DNA from: Kiloniellaceae bacterium | GTDB lineage: Bacteria > Pseudomonadota > Alphaproteobacteria > Kiloniellales > J153 | Assembly (NCBI GenBank): GCA_021776095.1 | Contig: JAJFGO010000021.1 | Span: 1-64,000 of the forward strand | Reading direction: 5' to 3' | Length of the DNA: 64,000 bases | Part shown: positions 42,318-51,194 of the stretch, one piece after another | Numbering within the stretch: position 1 is the first letter of the stretch | How the letters are laid out: every line of letters begins with the position of its first letter | Program-made: the position numbers and the translations under genes | Notes under the pieces: generated by a model | The model's database searches: none | Seen by the model: only the letters and a program-made list of their open reading frames with translations | Told to the model about the DNA's origin: nothing

Positions 42318-43175
42318 ATGGCCCAGGGGCCCCGTTTCCTCGTTGTCGACGGCTACACCAAGCAAGGCCGCGACGGCCTTGCCGCCGGCGGCGCCAGCCC
42401 GGCGGGCGAGCTTTATGCCCGCATGCTCAAGGCGTGCGCGCCCAATTGCGAGGCTGAGATCGTCTATCCGGCCGATCCCGGCGCCGGCCTGCCAAAGGGA
42501 GCCGCAATCGCACAATACGACGGCATCGCTTGGACCGGGTCGAGCCTGACGGTCTATGCCGACGATCCCAATGTGCACCCGCAAATCGAATTCGCCCGGG
42601 CCGCCTTCGAGGCCCAGGTGCCCAGTTTCGGCTCCTGCTGGGCGGCTCAGATCGCGGCCGCCGCGACCGGCGGCGTCGTCGCCCCCAACGCGCGCGGGCG
42701 TGAGATGGGCATCGCCCGCAAAATCGCCCTGACCCCCGAGGGCCGGGGCCATCCGCTTTATCTGGGCAAGAAGAGCGTGTTCGACGCCTTCATCAGCCAC
42801 GAGGACGAGGTCACGCACCTGCCGCCCGGCGGCGTGCTGCTGGCCTCGAACGACCACAGCCAAGTTCAGGCCATCGCAGTCACCCATAAGGGCGGCGTGT
42901 TTTGGGGGCTGCAATATCATCCGGAATACGACCTACACGAATTGGCACGCCTGTGTTTTTGCCGCAAGCAACGCCTGACCGACATGGGCTTTTTCGCCGA
43001 CATGGACGCTGCACAGCGTTACGTCGACCTTTTGGAGACCTTGCACCAAGACCCCGCGCGGCGCGATATCGCTTGGCTGCTGGGGATCGACGAGGACATT
43101 ACCAACGAAGATGTTCGCCGTGCCGAGGTGCGCAACTGGATCGAGCGCCTGGTTTTGCCGAACATGCGCCGCTAA
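42318..43175 (+). CDS. Class I glutamine amidotransferase-like protein
   Basis: A 285-residue class I glutaminase domain with the triad C107 in PSFGSCWAAQ, H201 and E203 in WGLQYHPEYD. It resembles stand-alone GuaA-like amidotransferase domains that either feed ammonia to an unknown synthetase or hydrolyse gamma-glutamyl amides. There is no synthetase domain, and the C-terminal extension of about 75 residues is helical. AAGGAGA lies just upstream of the ATG. It sits between HAD and HD phosphohydrolase genes. Confidence 0.9.
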   Translation: MAQGPRFLVVDGYTKQGRDGLAAGGASPAGELYARMLKACAPNCEAEIVYPADPGAGLPKGAAIAQYDGIAWTGSSLTVYADDPNVHPQIEFARAAFEAQVPSFGSCWAAQIAAAATGGVVAPNARGREMGIARKIALTPEGRGHPLYLGKKSVFDAFISHEDEVTHLPPGGVLLASNDHSQVQAIAVTHKGGVFWGLQYHPEYDLHELARLCFCRKQRLTDMGFFADMDAAQRYVDLLETLHQDPARRDIAWLLGIDEDITNEDVRRAEVRNWIERLVLPNMRR

Positions 43176-43178
43176 TCC

Positions 43179-43775
43179 GTGGCCGACCGCACCCGAGCGC
43201 CACGCGCGTGGCAGCGCATGTTAAGCGGCCGGCGGCTCGACCTGCTCGACCCCACGCCGATCGATGTGGAGATCGAGGACATTGCCCTCGGGCTGTCGCG
43301 GGTGGCCCGCTGGAACGGCCAGACCAGCGGCAAATGGTCGTTCAGCGTGGCGCAACATTCCTTGCTGGTTGAAGACCTGGTGTGTGCGATTAAGCCGGCG
43401 ACGCCGAACCGATGGCGTCTGGCGGCCCTGTTGCACGACGCGCCGGAATACGTCATCGGCGACCTGATCACGCCCTTCAAGGCGGCGGTCGGGCTGGACT
43501 ATAAGAAACTGGAAATCAGCTTGTTGCGGGCGATCCACCTGCGCTTCGGCCTGCCGGCCGAACTTCCAACCAGCGTCGCGCTCTTGATAAAGCGGGCCGA
43601 TCATGCCGCGGCCTATACAGAGGCGACCCAACTGGCCGGTTTTGCCGTGCCAGAGGCCAACAAAATCTTCGGCAAACCGCGCGGCCTGGCCCCGACGCGC
43701 CTGAAGCCGCGCCCGCCGGACGAGGTCAAGGCGGCGTTTCTGAAACGCTTCGCCCTCTTGCAAAAGCAGGGCTGA
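43179..43775 (+). CDS. HD-domain phosphohydrolase (YfbR-like)
   Basis: A 198-residue HD-superfamily protein with metal-binding histidines and aspartates in SVAQHSLLVED, LHDAPEYVIGDL and KRADHAAAYTEA. The pattern is that of YfbR-type 5'-nucleotidases or related hydrolases of nucleotides. It starts with GTG three bases after the amidotransferase stop, indicating coupling. The hopanoid genes follow after about 180 bp; that gap (43776-43954) shows no gene. Confidence 0.87.
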   Translation: MADRTRAPRAWQRMLSGRRLDLLDPTPIDVEIEDIALGLSRVARWNGQTSGKWSFSVAQHSLLVEDLVCAIKPATPNRWRLAALLHDAPEYVIGDLITPFKAAVGLDYKKLEISLLRAIHLRFGLPAELPTSVALLIKRADHAAAYTEATQLAGFAVPEANKIFGKPRGLAPTRLKPRPPDEVKAAFLKRFALLQKQG

Positions 43776-43954
43776 TCGGGGCGGGTCAGGGTTTCGTGAC
43801 GTGGCGGAGGCAGCTTGCGACCGGCCACATGACAGACCAAGTGATCCATCATGACTGAAACGCGCGTACTAACAGCCAATATCGGGCGCGAGGCGAGCAA
43901 GGCCTGCGTGTTCCGGGTCTAGCCCCTGATGGCGTGCATCCTAAGCTCTCCCTC

Positions 43955-45169
43955 ATGACTTTAGTCGCCGGGCTATCGCTCGCGATCTGGCTCTATCTGG
44001 TTCTGCTGCACGGCCGCTTTTGGCGTGCGCCCGAAGTCTTGGCGGCGGCCCCCTCGAGCGTCGCGGCTTGGCCCGCCGTGGCGGCGATCGTGCCGGCCCG
44101 CGACGAAGCCGATGTGGTCGCGCGCACCCTTAACGCGCTCCTGACTCAAGATTACCCGGGTCGGCTAGAGGTTTTCCTGGTTGACGACCACAGCAGCGAC
44201 GGCACCGCCGAGATTGCACGGCAGGTCGCGGTGCAGAGCGGTCAGGGCGCGCGCCTAACCGTGGTGACGGCGGGCGAATTGCCGGAGGGTTGGACCGGCA
44301 AGCTTTGGGCCTTGTCGGAGGGTCTGGCGCAAGCCGAACGGACCGGCGGCGGTTTCGACTACGTCTGGTTCAGCGACGCCGATATCGAGCACGACCGGGA
44401 CAACCTGCGCCGCTTGGTGACCAAGGCGCAGGACGAAAAGCGCGACCTGGTCTCCCTCATGGCCAGATTGTCATGCGAGTCGGCTTGGGAGCGTCTGCTG
44501 ATCCCGCCCTTCGTCTACTTCTTTCGCATGCTCTATCCCTTTGCCTGGACCAATGACCCGCGCCGCCGGACCGCCGGAGCGGCGGGCGGCTGCATGCTCT
44601 TGCGCGCGGCCACCCTGCGGGCCAGCGGTGGCCTGGACGCTGTGCGGGACGCCCTGATCGACGACTGCGCCCTGGCCCGGCAGATCAAGGACCTGACATT
44701 GAAGCGCGATCCGGCCGCCGCCGGCGGGGGTATCTGGCTCGGGCTGGCCGATGGCGCGCGCAGCATCCGGCCCTACGACGGCCTTGGCGACATTTGGCGC
44801 ATGGTGGCGCGCACCGCCTATACCCAATTGCATCACCAACCTTTGCTTCTGGCCGGAGTGTTGGCCGGCATGGCGCTGACCTATCTGGTGCCACCGCTCG
44901 GAGTCCTGCTCGCGCCCTGGCACGGCGATGGGGCCACCGCCCTGCTGGCCGGTACGGCTTGGGCCTTGATGACAGTCTCGGTCTGGCCCAGTTTTCGCGC
45001 CTACGGGCAGGCCCCGTGGCGGAGCCTAACCCTGCCGCTGGTCGCCGCGATCTATGCCGCCATGACCTTCGATTCCGCGCGCCGCCACTGGCAAGGCGCC
45101 GGTGGCGCCTGGAAGGGCCGGGTCCATTCGGCACCGGGCGCCCTGGCGCGGCGCCGGCTCGACCTATAG
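43955..45169 (+). CDS. hpnB: Hopanoid-biosynthesis glycosyltransferase HpnB
   Basis: A family 2 glycosyltransferase of about 404 residues, membrane-anchored. An N-terminal membrane segment (AGLSLAIWLYLVLL) is followed by the nucleotide-sugar site VPARDEADVVARTLNALL, VDDHSSDG, the DxD-like WFSDADIEHD, and at least two C-terminal membrane segments. HpnB is the first gene of many alphaproteobacterial hopanoid clusters and is linked to head-group glycosylation. The ATG at 43955 is preferred because it begins at the membrane anchor; a GTG at 43934 would add 7 residues. hpnC follows closely. Confidence 0.9.
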   Translation: MTLVAGLSLAIWLYLVLLHGRFWRAPEVLAAAPSSVAAWPAVAAIVPARDEADVVARTLNALLTQDYPGRLEVFLVDDHSSDGTAEIARQVAVQSGQGARLTVVTAGELPEGWTGKLWALSEGLAQAERTGGGFDYVWFSDADIEHDRDNLRRLVTKAQDEKRDLVSLMARLSCESAWERLLIPPFVYFFRMLYPFAWTNDPRRRTAGAAGGCMLLRAATLRASGGLDAVRDALIDDCALARQIKDLTLKRDPAAAGGGIWLGLADGARSIRPYDGLGDIWRMVARTAYTQLHHQPLLLAGVLAGMALTYLVPPLGVLLAPWHGDGATALLAGTAWALMTVSVWPSFRAYGQAPWRSLTLPLVAAIYAAMTFDSARRHWQGAGGAWKGRVHSAPGALARRRLDL

Positions 45170-45209
45170 GATTCGCCAACGCCTTCATGGATTCGATTTC
45201 GAGGTTCGC

Positions 45210-46106
45210 GTGACAGTCAGCGACGCAATAGAGACGCCGTCCGGCAAAGGTGCCGGCGACGAAAACTTTCCGGTCGGCTCCTGGCTTTTGCCGGCGCGGC
45301 TGCGGCCTCATGTCGCGGCCTACTACCGCTTCGCCCGGGCGATCGACGACATCGCCGACAACCCGGCCCTGAGCCCGGACGACAAGATCGCGCGCCTGTC
45401 GCGTTTCGAAGCGGCGGTAACCGGCGCCGAGGCCGACGATCCGGCCCTCGCGACCGCGCACAAGATCCGCGAGAGCCTGGCCGAAACCGGAGTCGATGCA
45501 CGCCATTGCCTGGACCTGATCGCCGCCTTCAAGCAGGACGCGGTCAAGTCGCGCTACGACGACTGGGCCGACCTCATGGGGTACTGTGCGCTGTCGGCCA
45601 ATCCGGTCGGGCGTTACTTGCTCGATCTGCACGGCGAACCGGCCAGCGGCTATGTTATTTCCGACGCCTTGTGTAGCGCCTTACAAGTCCTAAACCATCT
45701 GCAGGATTGCCAAGACGACTATCAGAACCTGGACCGGGTTTACCTGCCGCGCGTATGGCTCAAGGCGGCGGGCATCGACGAACGGGTGCTGTCGCGCGCC
45801 TTCGCCACGCCGGGCACGCGCCGAGTGATCAATCAATGCCTGGATGAGGTCGACGACCTCTTGCTCACGGCGCGGCTCTTGCCGGAGCGCCTGACCGACC
45901 GGGCGCTGGCCATGGAATCGGCGGTCATCCTCCGCTTGGCCCGGCGCCTAAGCGCCCTGTTGCGGGCCCGCGATCCCTTGGCCGGGCGGGTCGCGCTCAG
46001 CCGGTTCGATTTCGCGGGTTGTGGCCTGCGCGGCGTCGCCAGCGTGTTGCGCGACCGGCTGCGGCCCAGGCCCAAGGCCGTTTACGCGCCGCGGCAAGGC
46101 CGCTGA
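45210..46106 (+). CDS. hpnC: Squalene synthase HpnC (hydroxysqualene synthase-type)
   Basis: A 298-residue trans-isoprenyl diphosphate synthase-fold enzyme with the two Asp-rich motifs: DDIAD within FARAIDDIADNP and QDCQDDYQNLDRVYLP. In the HpnC/D/E route of bacterial squalene synthesis, HpnC converts presqualene diphosphate to hydroxysqualene. It starts with GTG at 45210 with GAGG five bases upstream. It is followed directly by hpnD, its paralogue, and hpnE. Confidence 0.93.
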   Translation: MTVSDAIETPSGKGAGDENFPVGSWLLPARLRPHVAAYYRFARAIDDIADNPALSPDDKIARLSRFEAAVTGAEADDPALATAHKIRESLAETGVDARHCLDLIAAFKQDAVKSRYDDWADLMGYCALSANPVGRYLLDLHGEPASGYVISDALCSALQVLNHLQDCQDDYQNLDRVYLPRVWLKAAGIDERVLSRAFATPGTRRVINQCLDEVDDLLLTARLLPERLTDRALAMESAVILRLARRLSALLRARDPLAGRVALSRFDFAGCGLRGVASVLRDRLRPRPKAVYAPRQGR

Positions 46107-46185
46107 GGCCGAGCCTTTGAAGCCAAGCGGACCAGACGGCCTGATGCTAGGCGCCGGGAACGGCGATCCCACCGGTGGACATGCC

Positions 46186-47034
46186 GTGACAAGTACCGCA
46201 GCCAGCGCCATGGCGCATGTGCGCGAAGTGGTCGCGCGTTCCGGCACCTCGTTCCTTTGGGGCATGCGGATTTTGCCGCCCCATCGCCGGGACGCCATGT
46301 ATGCCATCTACGCCTTCTGTCGCGAAGTCGACGACATCGCCGACGAGGCCGGATCGCCAGAGGTTAAGATGGCGAACCTGGCCGCGTGGCGGCGCGAGAT
46401 CGCGCGGCTCTACGACGGCCAGGCGTCAAGTCCGGTTGCGCGCGCGTTGCAGGGCCCGGTCGCCGAGTTCGCCTTACCGGCCGAGGAATTCCTTGCCGTG
46501 ATCGAGGGCATGGAGATGGACGTGCGCAGCACCATTGTCGCACCCTCCCTCGAGGACTTCTGGCTGTATTGCCGCCGGGTCGCGGGCGCGGTCGGCATGT
46601 TGTCGATCCGGGTCTTCGGCGATTCGAGCGCCCCGGCGCGCGAGCTGGCGGTGGTTCAGGGCGAGGCCTTGCAGACCACCAACATCCTGCGCGACCTGGC
46701 GGAGGATGCTGCGCGCGGCCGCCTGTACATGCCCGGCGATCTTCTGGCCAAGCACGGCATGGCCGGCTTGTCCCCGGATGAGGTGCTCGACCATCCCGGC
46801 CTGCCCGCCGCCTGTGCCGAGCTGGCAAAGCTGGCAAAGAGCCGATTCGCCAAAGCCCGCGAACTTCTGGCTCGCTGCGACCGACGACGCCTGCGCCCGG
46901 CGCGGCTCATGCTGGAGTCTTACGACCGCATCCTGCGCCGGCTCGAGGCCCGCGGCTGGGACCGGCCGCGCGAGGCGGTCCGCCTGTCGCGTGCCGAAAA
47001 GCTGTGGGTCGCGCTCCGCTATAGCCTGATTTAG
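46186..47034 (+). CDS. hpnD: Presqualene diphosphate synthase HpnD
   Basis: A 282-residue isoprenoid synthase with DDIAD in AFCREVDDIADEAG and the second motif NILRDLAEDAARGRLYMP. In the HpnCDE route HpnD condenses two farnesyl diphosphates to presqualene diphosphate. The start is set at a GTG (46186) preceded by GGTGGA; an ATG at 46144 would lengthen it by 14 residues. It lies between hpnC and hpnE in the usual order. Confidence 0.93.
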   Translation: MTSTAASAMAHVREVVARSGTSFLWGMRILPPHRRDAMYAIYAFCREVDDIADEAGSPEVKMANLAAWRREIARLYDGQASSPVARALQGPVAEFALPAEEFLAVIEGMEMDVRSTIVAPSLEDFWLYCRRVAGAVGMLSIRVFGDSSAPARELAVVQGEALQTTNILRDLAEDAARGRLYMPGDLLAKHGMAGLSPDEVLDHPGLPAACAELAKLAKSRFAKARELLARCDRRRLRPARLMLESYDRILRRLEARGWDRPREAVRLSRAEKLWVALRYSLI

Positions 47035-47049
47035 GTCCGGCGCGCCAAT

Positions 47050-48309
47050 ATGGGACAGGTTCACATCGTCGGTGCCGGTCTATCTGGCTTGTCTTGCGCG
47101 GTGCATCTTGCCGACGCGGGCCACAGCATCGCGCTGTACGAGGCCGCCGGACAGGCGGGCGGACGCTGCCGGTCTTATCACGACGGGCAAATCGGCCGCG
47201 TTATCGATAACGGCAATCACCTGCTGTTTTCGGGCAATCGCGACGCGCTCGATTACCTGAGCAGGATCGGCGCGCGCGATACCCTGATCGGGCCGACGCG
47301 CGCGGCCTTTCCATTCTTCGATTTGCGAAGCGGCGAATCCTGGACCTTGCGCCCGGGCGCCGGTCCCCTGCCCTGGTGGATTCTGTCCGCAGCGCGGCGG
47401 ATCCCGGGGACCGGGGTGGAAGATTACATGCGCGCGCTGCGCCTAGCCCGCGCAGGGCCGGGGGCGACGGTTGCCGACTGCCTGCCCCGCGGCGACGCTA
47501 TGTGGCAAAGGTTCTGGGAACCCTTGTGCGTGGCGGCGCTGAACACGGCCCCGGAGGAGGCTTCCGCCCGCCTTCTATGGCGCGTGCTGCGCGAGAGTTT
47601 CGGCCAGGGCGAGGCCGCCTGCCGGCCCATGATCGCCCGCGACAGTTTGGCCGCCAGCCTGATCGACCCGGCCCTGAAATTCCTCCGGGCGCGCGGTGCC
47701 GAAATTCACTTCAATCGGCGCCTGCGCGCCATCGGCCTGGTGGACAAGCGGGCGCGGGTGCTGGATTTCGGCGAGCGGCGCATACAACTCGGGGATCGGG
47801 ACTGGCTGGTGGTCGCCGTCCCGCCGAACGCTGCCGCCGCCCTTCTGCCCGGGCTGGACGCCCCCCAAGACGTGCGCCCAATCGTCAACGCCCATTTCCG
47901 CCTGCCCGCGCCGCCGCCGGTGGCGGGCCTGGCACCGGACCTGCCGATCCTGGGCCTGATCGGCGGCACCGCCCAATGGCTGTTCCTGCGCGGCGAGATC
48001 GTCAGCCTGACGGTCAGCGCCGCCCAGGCCCTGGCGGACCGGCCGAGCGAGGAGATCGCCGCGACCCTTTGGGCCGAGACCGCCCGGGCACTCAAGCTGC
48101 CCGCCGCCCCGGCGCCACCGATTCGCGTGATCAAGGAACGCCGGGCGACCTTTGCCCAGACACCCGAAGCCGTCCGCCGCCGCCCGCCGGCCCAAACCGC
48201 CTGGGCCAACCTGGCGCTGGCCGGGGATTGGACCGCCACAGGGTACCCCGCGACCATCGAAAGCGCGGTCCGTTCGGGCCGGGTTGCGGCCCGTCTTGTC
48301 ACAGAATGA
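47050..48309 (+). CDS. hpnE: Hydroxysqualene dehydroxylase HpnE (FAD-dependent)
   Basis: A 419-residue flavin amine-oxidase-family protein. The FAD site VHIVGAGLSGLSCAVHLADA is followed by GGRCRSYHD and the C-terminal FAD contact LALAGDWTATGYPATIESAV. HpnE reduces hydroxysqualene to squalene, the third step of the HpnCDE route, giving the substrate of the cyclase encoded next. It begins 16 bp after the hpnD stop. Confidence 0.94.
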   Translation: MGQVHIVGAGLSGLSCAVHLADAGHSIALYEAAGQAGGRCRSYHDGQIGRVIDNGNHLLFSGNRDALDYLSRIGARDTLIGPTRAAFPFFDLRSGESWTLRPGAGPLPWWILSAARRIPGTGVEDYMRALRLARAGPGATVADCLPRGDAMWQRFWEPLCVAALNTAPEEASARLLWRVLRESFGQGEAACRPMIARDSLAASLIDPALKFLRARGAEIHFNRRLRAIGLVDKRARVLDFGERRIQLGDRDWLVVAVPPNAAAALLPGLDAPQDVRPIVNAHFRLPAPPPVAGLAPDLPILGLIGGTAQWLFLRGEIVSLTVSAAQALADRPSEEIAATLWAETARALKLPAAPAPPIRVIKERRATFAQTPEAVRRRPPAQTAWANLALAGDWTATGYPATIESAVRSGRVAARLVTE

Positions 48310-48456
48310 TTACAGTCTTTCCGCGAATCGTGATCTGCTATGCGCCCTCTGCGGGGGTCGGGGCATTGCACCCAAGCGTTTGTTTCAGTATGAAGTTTCC
48401 ATGACAGATCCGAAACCTCCACGGGTTATGAGCGGGCCTGGCATCCACAATCAGAC

Positions 48457-50508
48457 ATGGCCGTGACCGACCGTTCTTCGATCCTGAATTTTCGCGGCGA
48501 TACCGCGCGCACTGCCGCCAATCGGGCGGACAGCGGCCGTGTGGGCGACGCCCAGGCCTCCGATGCCTTGGCGGCCGCGCGCCTGGCCGGAAGCGAAACC
48601 GACTCCTCGGACCTCGAGCGCCTGGTCGAGGATGTCCACACCGCCCTGCGCGAACTCCAGCGCCCGGACGGACACTGGGTTTTCGAGTTCGAGGCGGATG
48701 CGACCATCCCGGCGGAATACATCCTGCTGCGCCAATTCCTGGGCGAGCCGGACGACCCGCGCGAACAGAAGATTGCCAATTACCTGCGTGGGATTCAAAT
48801 GCAGAATGGCGGCTGGCCGCTGTTCTATCGGGGCGACTTCGACCTGAGTGCGACCATCAAGGCCTATTTCGCTTTAAAGATGACCGGCGACGATCCGGAG
48901 TCCGAGCACATGCGCTGTGCGCGCGATTTGATTCTGGCGCAAGGCGGGGCCGCCCAAGCCAATGTCTTCACGCGAATCGCGCTGGCCTTGTTCGGCCAAG
49001 TGCCGTGGCGCGCCGTGCCGGAAATGCCGGTCGAGATCATGTTGCTGCCGCGCTGGTTTCCCTTCCACCTGTCGAAGGTGTCCTACTGGTCGCGCACGGT
49101 CATCGTGCCTTTGCTGATTCTGATGAGCCTGAAGCCGCGCGCGCGCAATCCGCGCGGCGTGCGCATCGACGAACTGTTCCTGTGCCACCCGAACGAGGAA
49201 CGCTATCCCATGAACGCGACGGGCGACGCCCTGGGCGCGTTCTTCGCCGGCCTGGACAAGCTGCTGCGCACCACCAGCCGGCGCGTTCCCCGGGGCAGCC
49301 GCCGGCGCGCGATCGAAAAGGCAGTCGAGTTCATCACCCCGCGCCTGAACGGCGACGACGGCCTGGGCGGCATTTTTCCGGCCATCGCGAACGCCGTGAT
49401 GGCCTTCGATGCCTTGGGCCGGCCGACCGACGACCCGGACTTCGCGATCGCGCGCCAGGCGGTCGAGAAGCTCTTGATCGACCGCGGACCGGACCAGATA
49501 TATTGCCAGCCCTGCCTGTCCCCGGTCTGGGATACCTGCCTGGCGGCCCATGCTATGTTGGAGGCCGGCGAGGACCCCGACGGGCCGCGCCTGCAGAAAA
49601 CCATCGACTGGCTGCTGGAGCGCGAGATCAGCGAACCAGCAGGCGATTGGACCTGGCGCCGGCCGGGACTGCAGCCGGGCGGTTGGGCCTTTCAGTACTG
49701 GAACAACTACTATCCCGACGTGGACGATACCGCCGTCGTGGTCATGGCCCTGGACCGCGCCGCCGACCCGCGCTGCGGCCCGGCGATCGAGCGGGCGACC
49801 GACTGGATTCTCGGCATGCAAAGCAGCAACGGCGGCTGGGGCGCTTTCGACGCGGAGAACGAGTACTACTACCTCAATCACATTCCCTTCGCCGATCACG
49901 GCGCGCTTTTGGACCCGCCGACGGTCGACGTGACCGCGCGCTGCATCTCCATGCTGGCGCAGCTCGGTTATGGGCGCGACCATCAAGCCATTCGACGAGG
50001 TCTCGATTTCCTGCACCGGGAGCAAGAGGAAGACGGCTCCTGGTTCGGCCGCTGGGGCGTCAACTACATCTATGGCACCTGGTCGGCGCTGTGCGCCTTC
50101 AATGCCTGCGAGGAAGACCTGGACGCCCCGCACATCCGAAAGGCGGTCGCGTTCCTGAAGTCCTGGCAACGCCCTGATGGCGGATGGGGCGAGGACTGCG
50201 CGACCTATTGGAAAGAGAACCGGGGCCTGATCAAGGCCTCAACCGCTTCGCAAACCGCCTGGGCGCTGCTCGGCCTCATGGCGGCAGGCGAGGTCGACAG
50301 CGAAGCGGTGCGCCGGGGCGTCGCTTATTTGGAACAGGCACCGCGCGACGGCGCCAAGTGGCGCGAGAAGTGGTACACGGGCATCGGCTTCCCACGGGTG
50401 TTCTATCTGAACTACCACGGCTACAGCGCCTATTTCCCGCTTTGGGCCCTGGCACGCTATCGCAACCTGCGCCGCGCCAACGAAGGCCGCGTGCGATTCG
50501 GCATGTGA
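48457..50508 (+). CDS. shc: Squalene-hopene cyclase
   Basis: A 683-residue triterpene cyclase. The catalytic acid motif DVDD is at residues 421-424 (YYPDVDDTAVVVMAL), and several QW repeats are visible, such as QNGGW near residue 116, QSSNGGWGAFD, QEEDGSWFGRWG and QRPDGGWGEDC. The enzyme is a monotopic membrane protein that cyclises squalene to hopene/diplopterol. An N-terminal extension of about 50 residues precedes the first helix. The stop overlaps the GTG of hpnG as GTGA. Confidence 0.97.
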   Translation: MAVTDRSSILNFRGDTARTAANRADSGRVGDAQASDALAAARLAGSETDSSDLERLVEDVHTALRELQRPDGHWVFEFEADATIPAEYILLRQFLGEPDDPREQKIANYLRGIQMQNGGWPLFYRGDFDLSATIKAYFALKMTGDDPESEHMRCARDLILAQGGAAQANVFTRIALALFGQVPWRAVPEMPVEIMLLPRWFPFHLSKVSYWSRTVIVPLLILMSLKPRARNPRGVRIDELFLCHPNEERYPMNATGDALGAFFAGLDKLLRTTSRRVPRGSRRRAIEKAVEFITPRLNGDDGLGGIFPAIANAVMAFDALGRPTDDPDFAIARQAVEKLLIDRGPDQIYCQPCLSPVWDTCLAAHAMLEAGEDPDGPRLQKTIDWLLEREISEPAGDWTWRRPGLQPGGWAFQYWNNYYPDVDDTAVVVMALDRAADPRCGPAIERATDWILGMQSSNGGWGAFDAENEYYYLNHIPFADHGALLDPPTVDVTARCISMLAQLGYGRDHQAIRRGLDFLHREQEEDGSWFGRWGVNYIYGTWSALCAFNACEEDLDAPHIRKAVAFLKSWQRPDGGWGEDCATYWKENRGLIKASTASQTAWALLGLMAAGEVDSEAVRRGVAYLEQAPRDGAKWREKWYTGIGFPRVFYLNYHGYSAYFPLWALARYRNLRRANEGRVRFGM

Positions 50509-51194
50509 CGACCTTCGGCTTCGTCACCGGCCTTAGGGCCGAAACCAAGATTCTCGAAACAACCGCGAAACGCACGGGCCGTGCCACGCCCCGTGCGGCC
50601 TGCGCCGGCGCCCATGCCGGGCGGGCCCAAGACGGTGCCGCGCGCCTGATCGCGCAAGGCGCGCGCGTGATCGTCAGTTTTGGCCTGTGCGGCGGGCTCG
50701 GCCCGTCGTTGCGGCCGGGCGCGTTGATCTTGGCAACCTCGGTGGTCGATCGGGCGGGCCAGAGCTACGATACCGATGCGGATACCCGCGGGCGCCTTTC
50801 AAACGATCTTGTGGCGGCCGGCTTGAGTCCGATCGGCGGTCTTATTCTGGGCGACGACGAAGCCGCCGCGACCGTGATGCAAAAAGCCAAGCTTTACGAC
50901 CGAACCGGCGCGGTCGCGGTCGACATGGAGAGCCATGGTGTCGCCCTTGCGGCGCACGAGGCGGGCATCCCCTTCCTAGTGGTGCGCGCTGTCGCCGACC
51001 CGGCCGCGCGTGACCTGCCCCATGCGGCGCTGGTCGCGACCAGGGAAGATGGCGGGATACACGCACAGGCGGTCATGACGGCGCTGATACGGCGGCCTTG
51101 GGAGATTGGGGCGATGCTGCGCTTGGCGCGCGACGCACGCGTCGCCTTCGCCACCCTGAAGCGCGCGGCGGAAACCCTACTCCGCGGCGGCTGA
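50505..51194 (+). CDS. hpnG: Hopanoid-associated phosphorylase HpnG
   Basis: A 229-residue nucleoside-phosphorylase-fold protein with FGFVTGLRAETKIL at the start, GLCGGLGPSLRPG and the purine-contact motif VAVDMESHGVALAA. HpnG removes adenine from adenosylhopane to give ribosylhopane (or its phosphate). It starts with GTG in a 4-bp GTGA overlap with shc. Its 3' end overlaps the convergent hpnH gene, whose product makes its substrate, by 18 bp. Confidence 0.92.
   Translation: MTTFGFVTGLRAETKILETTAKRTGRATPRAACAGAHAGRAQDGAARLIAQGARVIVSFGLCGGLGPSLRPGALILATSVVDRAGQSYDTDADTRGRLSNDLVAAGLSPIGGLILGDDEAAATVMQKAKLYDRTGAVAVDMESHGVALAAHEAGIPFLVVRAVADPAARDLPHAALVATREDGGIHAQAVMTALIRRPWEIGAMLRLARDARVAFATLKRAAETLLRGG

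Noticed and set aside
48874-50169. 431-codon frame opposite the squalene-hopene cyclase gene
   Set aside because: Antisense shadow of the cyclase; no recognisable motif.
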